Translations under genes and position numbers: made by a program | From: Bacteroidetes bacterium SW_11_45_7 | Lineage (GTDB): Bacteria > Bacteroidota > Bacteroidia > Chitinophagales > SW-11-45-7 | Assembly (NCBI GenBank): GCA_003022985.1 | Contig: PXTV01000098.1 | Coordinates: 6,646-17,408 of the forward strand | Direction: 5' to 3' | Length of the DNA stretch: 10,763 bases | Notes under the pieces: model-generated | Seen by the model: the letters and a program-made list of their open reading frames with translations, nothing else | Told to the model about the DNA's origin: nothing | The model's database searches: none | Shown: piece by piece, positions 1 to 7,075 of the stretch | How positions within the stretch are numbered: the stretch's first letter is position 1 | How the letters are laid out: the number at the start of each line of letters is the position of its first letter

Positions 1-1
1 A

Positions 2-301
2 TTACCGGCCGCCTCGGGAAGTATTATGACGGGCATTATACTTGCCTTATCCAGGGCTGTTGGTGAAACGGCTCCGCTCATTGTGATAGGTGCCTTGGCT
101 TACGTACCTTTTATTGCTGAATCGCCAATGGATCAGTTTACTGTCCTCCCTATGCAGATATTCAATTGGGTATCAAGACCCCAGGAAGGGTTCGTTACCG
201 CTGCTGCTGCCGCCATTATCGTTTTACTTTTTATCGTCTTTTTGCTCAATGGCATTGCCGTATTCATACGTCACCGTTCCCAGCAAAAGTTTCAATCGTA
301 A
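2..301 (+). CDS. pstA: Phosphate ABC transporter permease PstA, C-terminal part (5' truncated by window)
   Basis: This is the C-terminal ~99 residues of the inner-membrane permease PstA, which with PstC forms the channel of the high-affinity phosphate importer PstSCAB. The frame is open from base 2 and begins [19 protein letters not shown], followed by VGETAPLI. This is the conserved cytoplasmic EAA-type loop of PstA that docks on the ATPase PstB. Two hydrophobic membrane segments follow (around [13 protein letters not shown] and [20 protein letters not shown]), and a short basic tail ([10 protein letters not shown]) ends at TAA 299-301. The ATG at base 26 is internal to the loop and is not the true start, which lies outside the window. 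pstB begins 13 nt downstream, consistent with one transcript. The family assignment is firm. Confidence 0.95.
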   Translation, partial: LPAASGSIMTGIILALSRAVGETAPLIVIGALAYVPFIAESPMDQFTVLPMQIFNWVSRPQEGFVTAAAAAIIVLLFIVFLLNGIAVFIRHRSQQKFQS

Positions 302-314
302 AAGTCCTTTGCTC

Positions 315-1145
315 ATGCCCATCGCAGATCAAAAAGAAAACATAACGCCAGGTACAATGAAAGCCGAACCACAAAAAGAAACCTCGAATGCTCCTGTTAA
401 ACTGGAGACACAGCATGTCAACGTCTATTTTGGTGACAATCAGGCGCTTTCTGATGTGACAATGAAAATCCCCCAAAACAGTATAACCGCTTTTATAGGA
501 CCTTCCGGCTGTGGCAAATCCACCTTTTTGCGGTTGTTCAATCGCATGAATGATTATATAGATGTTTTTAAAAAGGAAGGAAGCGTCTTTGTAGATAATA
601 AAGATATCTACCAAAAAGACGTCAAGATCGATGAGCTCCGCAAAAAAGTTGGTATGGTCTTTCAAAAGCCCAACCCTTTTCCCAAGTCCATTTATGATAA
701 TGTAGCTTACGGGCTGCGCATCCAGGGAATTAAGAAGAAATCTGTCCTGGATGATGCCGTGGAGAGATCACTTAAGCAAGCTGCACTATGGGAAGAGGTG
801 AAGAATAAACTCAAGCAAAACGCATTAGCGCTTTCGGGTGGCCAACAACAGCGCTTATGCATTGCAAGGTCTTTGGCTGTGGAACCTTCGGTGATTCTTA
901 TGGATGAACCCGCTTCTGCCCTTGACCCGATCTCCACTTCCCGTATTGAAGAGCTTATCTATAATCTGAAAAACGACTATACGATTGTGGTAGTGACCCA
1001 CAATATGCATCAGGCTTCACGCATAAGCGATAATACCGGTTTCTTTTACATGGGGGAATTGGTTGAATACGATGATACAAGAAAAATGTTTACGAACCCG
1101 GAAAATAAGAGAACAGAGAATTATATAACCGGCAAATTCGGTTAA
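315..1145 (+). CDS. pstB: Phosphate ABC transporter ATP-binding protein PstB
   Basis: PstB is the cytoplasmic ATPase that powers phosphate import through PstA/PstC. With ATG 315 as start the product is 276 aa. It shows Walker [10 protein letters not shown] (residues 62-70), the Q-loop within [18 protein letters not shown] (the 'KPNPFPKSI' run is diagnostic of PstB), the ABC signature LSGGQ (173-177), Walker B VILMDEP (193-199) and the switch His in VVTHN (H229). The usual family length is about 250-260 aa, so ATG 357 (262 aa, starting MKAEPQKE) is an equally reasonable start; the reading frame extends upstream over pstA but is not coding there. No clear Shine-Dalgarno decides between the two starts, as is common in Bacteroidota. 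The gene sits between pstA and phoU, the standard operon order. Confidence 0.96.
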   Translation: MPIADQKENITPGTMKAEPQKETSNAPVKLETQHVNVYFGDNQALSDVTMKIPQNSITAFIGPSGCGKSTFLRLFNRMNDYIDVFKKEGSVFVDNKDIYQKDVKIDELRKKVGMVFQKPNPFPKSIYDNVAYGLRIQGIKKKSVLDDAVERSLKQAALWEEVKNKLKQNALALSGGQQQRLCIARSLAVEPSVILMDEPASALDPISTSRIEELIYNLKNDYTIVVVTHNMHQASRISDNTGFFYMGELVEYDDTRKMFTNPENKRTENYITGKFG

Positions 1146-1187
1146 TATTTTTAAATTGCAACTTCAATGTAATAGAACCACTTCCTG

Positions 1188-1856
1188 ATGACTCACCTTG
1201 AAGCAGAACTCGACCAGCTTAAAAATGCCGTTGTGGATATGGCGTTTTTGACGGCAAACCAGTTGGAGAAATCCAAAGAGGCCTTTATCCACATGGACGC
1301 TGATATTGCTGAGGAGGTTATCCATAATGAGCGCAGGGTGAATGCAATGGAATTGAGCATTGACCGCGACTGCGAAAACATTTTTGCCTTATTCAATCCA
1401 GTGGCCTCGGATTTACGGTTTGTTATTGCTGTTCTGAAAATCAATTCGGATTTGGAACGGATCGCTGATTATGCAGATGGCATTTCCAAGTATGTAGTGG
1501 ATTTTGGATCACCTATCCAGGAAGATATGAAAGAAGCCAACAATCTGGCCAATATGTTTGACCTTGCTGTATCCATGACGCGTGATATTACTACAGCTTT
1601 TGAATATGAAGACGCCACACTGGCAAGAAAAGTGTATAAAAAGGATGCGGAGTTGAATCGGATCAATCAGAACGCTTCCAACGTCATCAGCGAATTTGTT
1701 GCTGAAAACACTGATACCATCAGGCAAATGCTCTTCCTGTTCTCCACCATAAGAAAGCTTGAACGTGTGGGCGATCATGTGAAAAATGTAGCTGAAGACC
1801 TCGTCTTTTACCTTGAAGCTGAAGTCCTCAAGCACAATAAGAACAAGAAAAATTAA
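1188..1856 (+). CDS. phoU: Phosphate signalling complex protein PhoU
   Basis: This 222-aa, all-helical, cytoplasmic protein is PhoU, which couples the Pst transporter to the phosphate-sensing histidine kinase and restrains phosphate uptake. The sequence has the two expected tandem three-helix repeats. Each carries the metal-binding E/DxxxD-type motif: DLERIADYADGI in the first half and KLERVGDHVKNVAED in the second. Further PhoU hallmarks are FALFNPVASDLRFVIAVLKINSDLERIAD and RQMLFLFSTIRKLERVGDHV. The start ATG 1188 is 42 nt after the pstB stop, and the length fits the family (~220 aa). The C-terminus is lysine/asparagine rich (KHNKNKKN). It is the last gene of the pst operon here and converges on the MoxR gene with a 189-bp gap. 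Confidence 0.95.
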   Translation: MTHLEAELDQLKNAVVDMAFLTANQLEKSKEAFIHMDADIAEEVIHNERRVNAMELSIDRDCENIFALFNPVASDLRFVIAVLKINSDLERIADYADGISKYVVDFGSPIQEDMKEANNLANMFDLAVSMTRDITTAFEYEDATLARKVYKKDAELNRINQNASNVISEFVAENTDTIRQMLFLFSTIRKLERVGDHVKNVAEDLVFYLEAEVLKHNKNKKN

Positions 1857-1951
1857 AAAGATGATCAATCCTGCCTGAAAGCTCCTTTACAAACCGGTTC
1901 TTAAGTCACCAACTCTCACCAAAACTGCCCCTCATCTTCCCTTATGCTGAT

Positions 1952-2023
1952 CTATATTGCAATAGCGAGGTGAATGAGATGACGGGCATGATCCTCAAGC
2001 TCAACAACCCTTTCGCCTATCAT
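1952..2023 (-). other. Short coding-like reading frame in the phoU/MoxR gap
   Basis: On the minus strand, just after the MoxR stop, an ATG at 2023 opens a 23-residue frame (MIGERVVELEDHARHLI, then HLAIAI and a TAG). The same frame is open upstream for ten more residues (DGKNLKKVAT), up to a stop inside the MoxR C-terminus. The composition is that of an amphipathic helix and looks more protein-like than random DNA. I do not recognise it. It could be a tiny gene, the remnant of a gene downstream of MoxR, or chance. No other gene or hairpin terminator is evident in 1857-2045. Confidence 0.15.
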
Positions 2024-2045
2024 GGTTGCTACTTTCTTGAGGTTC

Positions 2046-2891
2046 TTACCATCTTACCCGCTGCTGCCTGTTGCTCATATTTTGCAGCAACTCGAGATCC
2101 TGCTCATTTTTGATCAGCGAACCAACATAAGGCGGCAATTGCGATGCGAGATCGGTATTGTTCAGCTGATCGGGCGGGATTTTGCCCACGATCAGCAAGC
2201 GCAACCAATCGATCAATTCACTGGTGGAGGGTTTCTTTTTCAGCCCCGGCACTTCGCGGAGATCGTAAAAGATTTTAACAGCATTCCGGAACAGGCGCTC
2301 TTCCAGGTCGGGAAAGTGCACATTCACAATATCCTGCATGGTGTTGCGATCCGGGAAAGCGATGTAGTGGAACAGGCAGCGCCTTAAGAAGGCATCGGGC
2401 AGTTCTTTTTCGTTGTTGGAGGTGATGATGACGATGGGCCGGCTGTTGGCTTCCACTTTCTGCCGGAGCTCGTAGCAGTAAAATTCCATCTTGTCCAACT
2501 CCTGGAGCAAGTCGTTGGGAAATTCAATATCCGCCTTATCGATCTCATCGATCAGCAGGATCGACCGCTCGTGCTGCTCGATGGCCTCCCAGAACTTGCC
2601 CTTTTTGATGTAATTGCCAACATCGTTGACCCGCTCATCGCCAAGCTGGGAGTCGCGCAAACGGGATACAGCATCGTACTCGTAAAGCCCCTGCAGAGCT
2701 GTGGTGGTTGATTTGATGTGCCAGGTAAAGATGGTCTTGTCGAGTGCTTTTGCCACTTCGTGGGCCAGCATGGTTTTCCCTGTGCCCGGCTCACCCTTGA
2801 CCAAAAGCGGTTTCTCGAGGTGGATGGCAGCGTCAACTGCCACTTTTAAATCCTCCGTTGCTACGTACGTGTTAGTGCCCTGAAATGCCAT
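2046..2891 (-). CDS. MoxR-family AAA+ ATPase
   Basis: This is a 281-aa cytoplasmic AAA+ ATPase of the MoxR type (AAA_5/CoxD-like), a chaperone-like ATPase that usually works with a VWA/MIDAS-domain protein to activate or insert metals into a target. Visible motifs are Walker A GEPGTGKT (33-40), Walker B ILLIDE (111-116) followed by IDKAD, sensor 1 in ITSNNEKELPDAF (N159/N160), and arginine-finger candidates R170-R171 in LRRC. The C-terminal helical lid runs through PSTSELIDWLRLLIVG. The start ATG 2891 (MAFQGTNTYVAT) gives the normal length for the group. Its usual downstream neighbour, a CoxE-like VWA gene, is absent: only 189 bp separate it from convergent phoU. The substrate cannot be told from the sequence. 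Confidence 0.88.
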   Translation of the reverse strand: MAFQGTNTYVATEDLKVAVDAAIHLEKPLLVKGEPGTGKTMLAHEVAKALDKTIFTWHIKSTTTALQGLYEYDAVSRLRDSQLGDERVNDVGNYIKKGKFWEAIEQHERSILLIDEIDKADIEFPNDLLQELDKMEFYCYELRQKVEANSRPIVIITSNNEKELPDAFLRRCLFHYIAFPDRNTMQDIVNVHFPDLEERLFRNAVKIFYDLREVPGLKKKPSTSELIDWLRLLIVGKIPPDQLNNTDLASQLPPYVGSLIKNEQDLELLQNMSNRQQRVRW

Positions 2892-3061
2892 AGGTGGGCA
2901 AAATTCGGAAATCGAATTGTTTTTTCCAGCAAGAACTGATCAATGAAGCAGCCTAAGAAACCAAGCCTATTTGCACCCTTCTTCATCATTTGGTAACGTG
3001 CCAATGATATTGGCTTCATATTAGAACGGGACATTTGACATGTTCACTAATCCTTTAAGCT

Positions 3062-3815
3062 GTGGCAAAACGACATATCGATCTCGTTATCATTTCGGAT
3101 ATCCATCTTGGCACTTATGGTGCTCATGCGCGCGAACTGAATCAATACCTGCGGAGTATCAAACCCAACACTGCTGTTGGATTTTGTGCGCGATGATGTG
3201 AATGTCATCTTCCTGACCGGCAACCACGATGATCTGCTGCGCAAGTTTTCCGGTTTCAAAACCCAAAACCTCCAATTGGCCGATAAGCTTGTCCTTCAAC
3301 TCAATAATGGCAAACGGGCCTGGATCTTCCATGGCGATGTGTTCGATCTTTCCATTCAATACGGGCGGTGGCTGGCCAAACTGGCCGGCAAAAGTTACGA
3401 TTGGCTTATAGCCATGAATCGCATGATCAATTTTATGCTGAGCAAAATCGGTCAAGGCAAGATTTCCCTCGCCCAAAAGATCAAGTTCTCCGTCAAAAAG
3501 GCAGTCAAGTTTATCCGGGATTTTGAGTCAATGGCTGCTGACCATGCCATTGACCACGGCTATGACTATGTAATATGCGGTCATATCCACTACCCCCAAA
3601 TCAAAACAATGACCAATTCCAAAGGCAGTGTCACTTATCTGAATGCTGGCGATTGGGTGGAAAATCTCACTTCGCTTGAATACGACAAAGGGCAATGGCG
3701 CCTCTATTATTATCAAAAGGATGAAACGGGCTATTTAAACCAGGATGAACAAGAAGATGAGACCCTGAAAGCGTTGGTTTATGAGGATTTTAAGCAGATT
3801 TATACAGTCCTGTAA
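3062..3815 (+). pseudogene. Broken LpxH-like metallophosphoesterase (UDP-2,3-diacylglucosamine diphosphatase family)
   Basis: The intact family hydrolyses UDP-2,3-diacylglucosamine in lipid A synthesis or acts as a related calcineurin-like phosphoesterase. A GTG at 3062 starts VAKRHIDLVIISDIHLGTY, with the first metal motif DxH, and continues through RELNQYLRSIKPN before this frame stops at 3194-3196. A second frame, readable from about 3168 to the TAA at 3813-3815, supplies LLLDFVRDDVNVIFLTGNHD, the GNHD motif, then FHGDVFD, CGHIHYPQ (GHxH) and LNAGDWVENLTSLEY. About 25-30 residues expected between these parts, including the GDxxD motif with the bridging metal ligand, are missing, and the frame changes at the junction. 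A start at TTG 3177 would give a 212-aa product lacking both N-terminal metal motifs, so it is probably inactive. An assembly error would look the same. Confidence 0.82.
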
Positions 3816-3846
3816 TGATGACAGCCTGTTGATTGACGGCATGGAG

Positions 3847-3969
3847 TCAAATACAAAACAGACGCGATAACTTATCCACATATCTTTCCTTCCACTTAAC
3901 CCGTATGATGACTTCTTCAGGGAGATAGCTTTCAATAGGCTGTTCTTTTGTTGATGAATTGTCGCTCAT
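3847..3969 (-). CDS. Possible small hypothetical protein (40 aa)
   Basis: A minus-strand frame from ATG 3969 to TGA at 3847-3849 encodes 40 residues: an N-terminal polar stretch (MSDNSSTKEQPIESY), then LPEEVIIRVKWKERYV and DKLSRLFCI. It has no signal peptide or membrane segment, and the second half is strongly basic. It lies in the 222-bp gap between the broken phosphoesterase and the PhoH gene, divergent from the latter. I do not recognise it. The balanced composition and the absence of any other use for the gap argue for coding; its length and the lack of a clear promoter argue against. It could also be the surviving tip of a larger degraded gene. Confidence 0.33.
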   Translation of the reverse strand: MSDNSSTKEQPIESYLPEEVIIRVKWKERYVDKLSRLFCI

Positions 3970-3996
3970 CAACCCTTATGCATTTGGCTGAAAAGC

Positions 3997-4004
3997 TATC
4001 TTTG
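3997..4004 (+). promoter_or_regulatory. Bacteroidota-type -7 promoter element upstream of the PhoH gene
   Basis: TATCTTTG matches the Bacteroidota housekeeping -7 consensus TAnnTTTG exactly and ends 33 nt before the PhoH start ATG 4038, implying a short leader of about 25-30 nt. A convincing -33 TTTG at the usual 19-21 nt spacing is not visible (the nearest TTTG, at 3983-3986, is too close). The site indicates that the PhoH gene has its own promoter. Confidence 0.5.
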
Positions 4005-4037
4005 TAGTGGATTTGCAAGCAAACAGAACCATCCTAT

Positions 4038-5345
4038 ATGGCTAAGACCAAGCAAGAAGCGGCCCGGAAAATTTTCGTGCTGGACACTTCCGTAATACTC
4101 TACGATCACAATGCCATTCATTCATTCCAGGAACACGATTTAGCCATTCCTATATCAGTTTTGGAAGAGCTCGACAATTTCAAAAAGGGCGATGATACGC
4201 TCAACTACGAAGCGCGCGAATTCATCCGCGTATTGGATGACATTTCGGGCAACCACAATCTTAACGAATGGGTATCCCTCAACGGCAAGGATAAAGGGCA
4301 GTTCAAGGTCTTGATGAATGGCAACAAGGACGATGGGACGGCTCAAAAGTTCGGGCAAAGCAAGATGGATAACCGCATTCTGGATGCCGCACTCAGTTTG
4401 AAGCGAGAAAAACCCGACCAGAAGGTTGTACTGGTTACCAAGGACATCAATCTTCGGCTCAAGGCGAAATCCCTGGAGCTGCCTGCAGAGGATTACGAAA
4501 CGGGCAAGATCAAAAACCTCGAGCATCTTTACGAGGGCTGTTCAACTATTGAGCAGGTTGATGATACTGAGCTCGATGATCTTCATACACATGGCTTTTG
4601 CGATGTTGGCTCTGTCACTGATCAACAACAAGTAGCCAATCACTACTATGTGCTTAAGAGCAACAACGCTTCAGCGCTCGCTTATTACAATGCTCAAGAA
4701 GAGCGCATCGAGCGTGTTGACAAGCCAGCAGCTTACGGGATTCAGCCCCGCAATGCCAAACAAAGCTTTGCGTTGCACGCCATTCTTAATCCGGATGTGC
4801 AGTTGGTAACCATGCTGGGCGTGGCGGGAACAGGCAAAACACTGTTAGCTTTGGCCGGTGCTATAGAACAGAGGCGGAACTTCCACCAGATCTATCTGGC
4901 AAGGCCGGTGATCTCGCTGGCCGGCGCTAAGCTCGATCCTTACATGCAGCCGCTTCACGATAACCTGAAAATGATTCAGAACCAGTTCAGCGAAAAGGAC
5001 AAGAACTATAAGCGGATCAACGATATGCTGGAAAAGGAGAAGCTGCTGATAACACCCCTGGCTTACATCCGCGGCAGGAGCTTGTCAAAGATTTGCTTTA
5101 TCGTGGATGAAGCGCAAAACCTAACGCCCCACGAAGTGAAAACTATCATCACAAGGGCAGGCGAGGACACCAAGTTCATCTTTACGGGTGATATTAACCA
5201 GATCGATACGCCCTACCTCGACAAGCAAAGTAACGGGCTGTCTTACCTTATCGACAGGATGCAGGACAACGCTCTTTATGCCCACATTGCCCTTGACAAG
5301 GGCGAACGCTCTGCATTGGCTAACCTTGCCAATGAGGTCCTGTAA
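4038..5345 (+). CDS. PIN-domain–PhoH ATPase fusion (PhoH family protein, YlaK/PhoH2-like)
   Basis: This 435-aa cytoplasmic protein joins an N-terminal PIN ribonuclease-type domain to a C-terminal PhoH P-loop ATPase, the arrangement seen in YlaK and in mycobacterial PhoH2, which unwinds and cleaves RNA. The PIN domain (about 1-170) begins KIFVLDTSVILYD with D16, followed by VLEELDNF (E43/E44), MDNRILDAAL and LVTKDINLRLKAKS, giving the expected set of acidic residues. The ATPase has Walker A GVAGTGKT (261-268), ARPVISLAGAKL, Walker B FIVDEAQNL (D357/E358) and the downstream FIFTGDINQID (sensor-type) motif. All catalytic residues look intact. The start ATG 4038 follows a TATCTTTG promoter element. 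The gene converges on the SRAP gene with only 7 bp between stops. The name recalls phosphate starvation, but no such link can be seen here. Confidence 0.93.
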   Translation: MAKTKQEAARKIFVLDTSVILYDHNAIHSFQEHDLAIPISVLEELDNFKKGDDTLNYEAREFIRVLDDISGNHNLNEWVSLNGKDKGQFKVLMNGNKDDGTAQKFGQSKMDNRILDAALSLKREKPDQKVVLVTKDINLRLKAKSLELPAEDYETGKIKNLEHLYEGCSTIEQVDDTELDDLHTHGFCDVGSVTDQQQVANHYYVLKSNNASALAYYNAQEERIERVDKPAAYGIQPRNAKQSFALHAILNPDVQLVTMLGVAGTGKTLLALAGAIEQRRNFHQIYLARPVISLAGAKLDPYMQPLHDNLKMIQNQFSEKDKNYKRINDMLEKEKLLITPLAYIRGRSLSKICFIVDEAQNLTPHEVKTIITRAGEDTKFIFTGDINQIDTPYLDKQSNGLSYLIDRMQDNALYAHIALDKGERSALANLANEVL

Positions 5346-5352
5346 GGATTTG

Positions 5353-6132
5353 TCAGAATAAGCTGGTTTGCGGATTGTCGGAATCCGGGCTTGTTTGCGA
5401 TTGATCACCCGGGTTGCCGTATTTCTCTAACTCGGGATAAGTGGCCGGCTCTATCACCTCCGGGACGTTCGAATCCCCATCTTTTTGCGTAATGCGCTTG
5501 CTGATGGTATGAGCAGCCATTTCTTCCTGTGGAAAAGGTTCCAGCAGTTTGACCTTTTCCTCTACAGTTCCTTCATCATCGATCCACATCCTTTCGTGTT
5601 CGGGTCGCAAAATAGCCGGCATTCTCTCTTTTTTGTTGTGGATTTTGGCCAGCAACGGGTTGGCTGATGTGGTGATCAGCGAAACGGAATGGCTATTCAA
5701 GTGCTGGTTGTACTCCCAGATGCCGGCAATGGCAAAAGGTTGGCGATTGGCCCTGTAGATATAGTAAGGATAGGTTTTGTTTTTGATGTGGCGCCATTCG
5801 AAAAATCCGTCAGCGAGGATCAGGCACCGTTGCTTTTGGGCGGGCTTTTTGTAGGTTTTCCTGGTGAGCAGCGTTTCGGCTTTGGCATTGGCCATTTTCC
5901 TGCGCCATTGCCCGTCATATTCTTGGTTCCAGGGTGGGATCAGGCCCCACAGGAACATGTGGATGTGCCGGGGTGCTTTGTTAGCAATAACGGGAATCAT
6001 GGGCTTTTCGAGCCGGTGAGCAGAAATGTGGTAAGAGGGCTCGAACAATTCGCGGTCGGGTTCTGCAAAAGTAGCCGCAAATCGTTCTTCTACTTTGGCA
6101 GGATTTGTATAGATGGAAATGTCGTAGCACAT
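5353..6132 (-). CDS. SRAP-domain protein (YedK/HMCES family, abasic-site ssDNA crosslinking)
   Basis: SRAP proteins form a covalent thiazolidine link between their N-terminal cysteine and abasic sites in single-stranded DNA at replication forks. The product is 259 aa from ATG 6132, which puts the catalytic Cys at position 2 (MCYDISIYTN). This start is decisive, because the reading frame runs upstream into repeat DNA to an ATG at 6276 and a longer annotation would bury Cys2. Other active-site residues are N82 in MANAKAETL, E112 in LADGFFEW and H165 in IHNKKERMPAIL, with a three-residue spacer before RMP that I recall from Bacteroidota members. The last ~25 residues are polar and probably disordered (GDQSQTSPDSDNP), and the protein ends in QTSLF, resembling a beta-clamp binding peptide. 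A three-hairpin repeat begins 25 nt upstream of the start. Confidence 0.93.
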   Translation of the reverse strand: MCYDISIYTNPAKVEERFAATFAEPDRELFEPSYHISAHRLEKPMIPVIANKAPRHIHMFLWGLIPPWNQEYDGQWRRKMANAKAETLLTRKTYKKPAQKQRCLILADGFFEWRHIKNKTYPYYIYRANRQPFAIAGIWEYNQHLNSHSVSLITTSANPLLAKIHNKKERMPAILRPEHERMWIDDEGTVEEKVKLLEPFPQEEMAAHTISKRITQKDGDSNVPEVIEPATYPELEKYGNPGDQSQTSPDSDNPQTSLF

Positions 6133-6157
6133 AGACACTTTTCTCACTTTAAGCGCC

Positions 6158-6227
6158 CCCGGTAGCGACCGGGAGTTATTCATGCCCTCGCCTGAGGCGA
6201 GGGCAGGTTCAAGCCCTAAGGGCTTGA
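6158..6227. repeat. Three-hairpin REP-like repeat, copy 1 (SRAP 5' leader)
   Basis: Three consecutive perfect stem-loops. SL1 is CCCGGTAGCGACCGGG (6158-6173; 6-bp stem, AGCG loop). SL2 (6184-6204) has a 9-bp stem built on GCCCTCGCC with loop TGA. SL3 (6209-6227) has an 8-bp stem TCAAGCCC/GGGCTTGA with loop TAA. Copy 1 has G at 6184 where copies 2 and 3 have A, which lengthens SL2 by one pair, and loop TAA instead of TAC. It lies between the SRAP start and a tail repeat, so SRAP transcripts starting upstream would carry the inverse hairpins. Confidence 0.93.
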
Positions 6228-6280
6228 GAGCATAATTCACCATTCTCAACTTGAAATTACAATTTTGGCTGATCAAGCAT

Positions 6281-6374
6281 CAATAACGCCAGTCCACAGT
6301 AGCCACCAGGCTGATTGCCATTCGGATTCTCGGTGTTTGGGAACAGATCTGCGAAGGAGTTCAATAATAATAAC
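6281..6374. repeat. Tail repeat, copy 1
   Basis: This 94-nt segment (starts CAATAACGCCAGTCCACAGT, ends CAATAATAATAAC) matches 7203-7296 with only 4 mismatches by hand alignment. Weaker similarity continues back through 6231-6280 (ATTACAATTTTGGCTG) to hairpin copy 1, so hairpins plus tail form one ~217-nt unit repeated at 7076-7296. The minus strand reads as protein-like sequence (FADLFPNTENPNGNQPGGYC) in both copies. It holds no gene I recognise. Confidence 0.9.
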
Positions 6375-6407
6375 GCGTTGACGGAGGTTTTTTTGCCTTT
6401 TAGTTCC

Positions 6408-6476
6408 CCCGGTAGCGACCGGGAGTTATTCATACCCTCGCCTGAGGCGAGGGCAGGTTCAAGCCCTACGGGCTTG
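6408..6476. repeat. Three-hairpin REP-like repeat, copy 2 (3' side of the transposase)
   Basis: SL1 is at 6408-6423 (6-bp stem, AGCG loop), SL2 at 6435-6453 (CCCTCGCC/GGCGAGGG, loop TGA) and SL3 at 6460-6476 (CAAGCCC/GGGCTTG, loop TAC). It has the same orientation as copies 1 and 3. It begins 33 bp after the end of tail copy 1. Its own tail (6477-6531) appears shortened: it keeps GCCATTC at 6500-6506 and the terminal TAATAATAACACCG (6518-6531) but lacks the middle of the tail present in the other units. Confidence 0.93.
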
Positions 6477-6584
6477 GAGGGATATCTCATATGCAGAGAG
6501 CCATTCCCGTAGGTAATTAATAATAACACCGTATGACCATGCGCTATGGAGAAGATGTTCACATACCTGGAAGTTTTGCAACAA

Positions 6585-7031
6585 TCACAGTAAGTATTCC
6601 TCCTTGAACGCTACGCCATGCTCATTGAGCAGAGACTTTAATTCTTCGCGGAAGGAGTGTTCTTGGTGGTGTTCTTCTTGTCTTTTGATATAATTGATGA
6701 GCTGGTCTTTATCTTGATATCGATATGTGAAAGCAGCATAGCCATCCTGCCAGCCGATGAAGTCTTTGAAAAGGTGCGTGTTCTTGATATGATCCCGACT
6801 TGATAATTTGATATCCTTGACCAGATCGGCCAGAGCTACTGATGGGTGAATATGGGTGGCAATGTGCAAGTGATCTGCAACGCCATTGATACAATAAGGA
6901 TGGCAGTTCTGTTTTTTGAGCACACCTTGGATGTATTTGAAGAGCTGAGGTCTTCCGTCTTCTGAAAGCGTTCGTTCACGATGTTTTGTACTGAATACGA
7001 TCTGATAGAGGATTTGTGTGAAGGTGCTCAT
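6585..7031 (-). CDS. REP-associated-type HUH/Y1 transposase (IS200-like, RAYT-like)
   Basis: A 148-aa single-domain Y1 transposase of the Transposase_17 (IS200-like) family; such enzymes nick and join single-stranded DNA through a tyrosine. The start ATG 7031 gives MSTFTQILYQIVFSTKHRER, the conserved opening. The frame extends up to an ATG inside hairpin copy 3, but those extra residues (MNNSRSLPGA...) are repeat-derived. The HUH motif is HLH at 54-56 in GVADHLHIATHIHP, and the likely nucleophile is Y114 in QLINYIKRQEEHH. GWQDGYAAFTYR and the C-terminal FREELKSLLNEHGVAFKEEYLL are typical of the stand-alone Bacteroidota members. No TnpB gene is next to it. It is flanked on both sides by direct copies of a palindromic repeat, the arrangement of REP-associated transposases (TnpA-REP). 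It appears intact. Confidence 0.9.
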   Translation of the reverse strand: MSTFTQILYQIVFSTKHRERTLSEDGRPQLFKYIQGVLKKQNCHPYCINGVADHLHIATHIHPSVALADLVKDIKLSSRDHIKNTHLFKDFIGWQDGYAAFTYRYQDKDQLINYIKRQEEHHQEHSFREELKSLLNEHGVAFKEEYLL

Positions 7032-7075
7032 GGTGTTGGGTTTGCTACTCTTGGCTACTCTGTAGCCATTGGTTG

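Noticed and set aside
90..314. Upstream extension of the pstB frame
   Set aside because: It overlaps the clearly coding pstA frame and its translation lacks any PstB similarity; the real start is 315 or 357.
1857..1930. Intrinsic terminator after phoU
   Set aside because: Only the short palindrome AACCGGTT is found, with no adequate stem or T-run.
2899..2906. Minus-strand GAATTTTG as a -7 promoter element for the MoxR gene
   Set aside because: The first base deviates from TAnnTTTG and the site is only 8 nt from the start codon, leaving almost no leader.
3872..3880. Perfect DnaA-box nonamer TTATCCACA
   Set aside because: Only one copy, with no cluster, AT-rich unwinding region or neighbouring dnaA/dnaN gene; not enough to call an origin.
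4038..5345. PhoH as part of a phosphate regulon with pst–phoU
   Set aside because: It lies over 2 kb away behind two unrelated genes, with its own promoter element and no visible pho box; the shared name is not evidence.
6257..6562. Minus-strand 101-residue frame across hairpin copy 2 and tail copy 1
   Set aside because: It is made of repeat DNA (MNNSRSLPG and GLEPALASGEG come from the hairpins), so the open frame is a by-product of the repeats rather than a gene.
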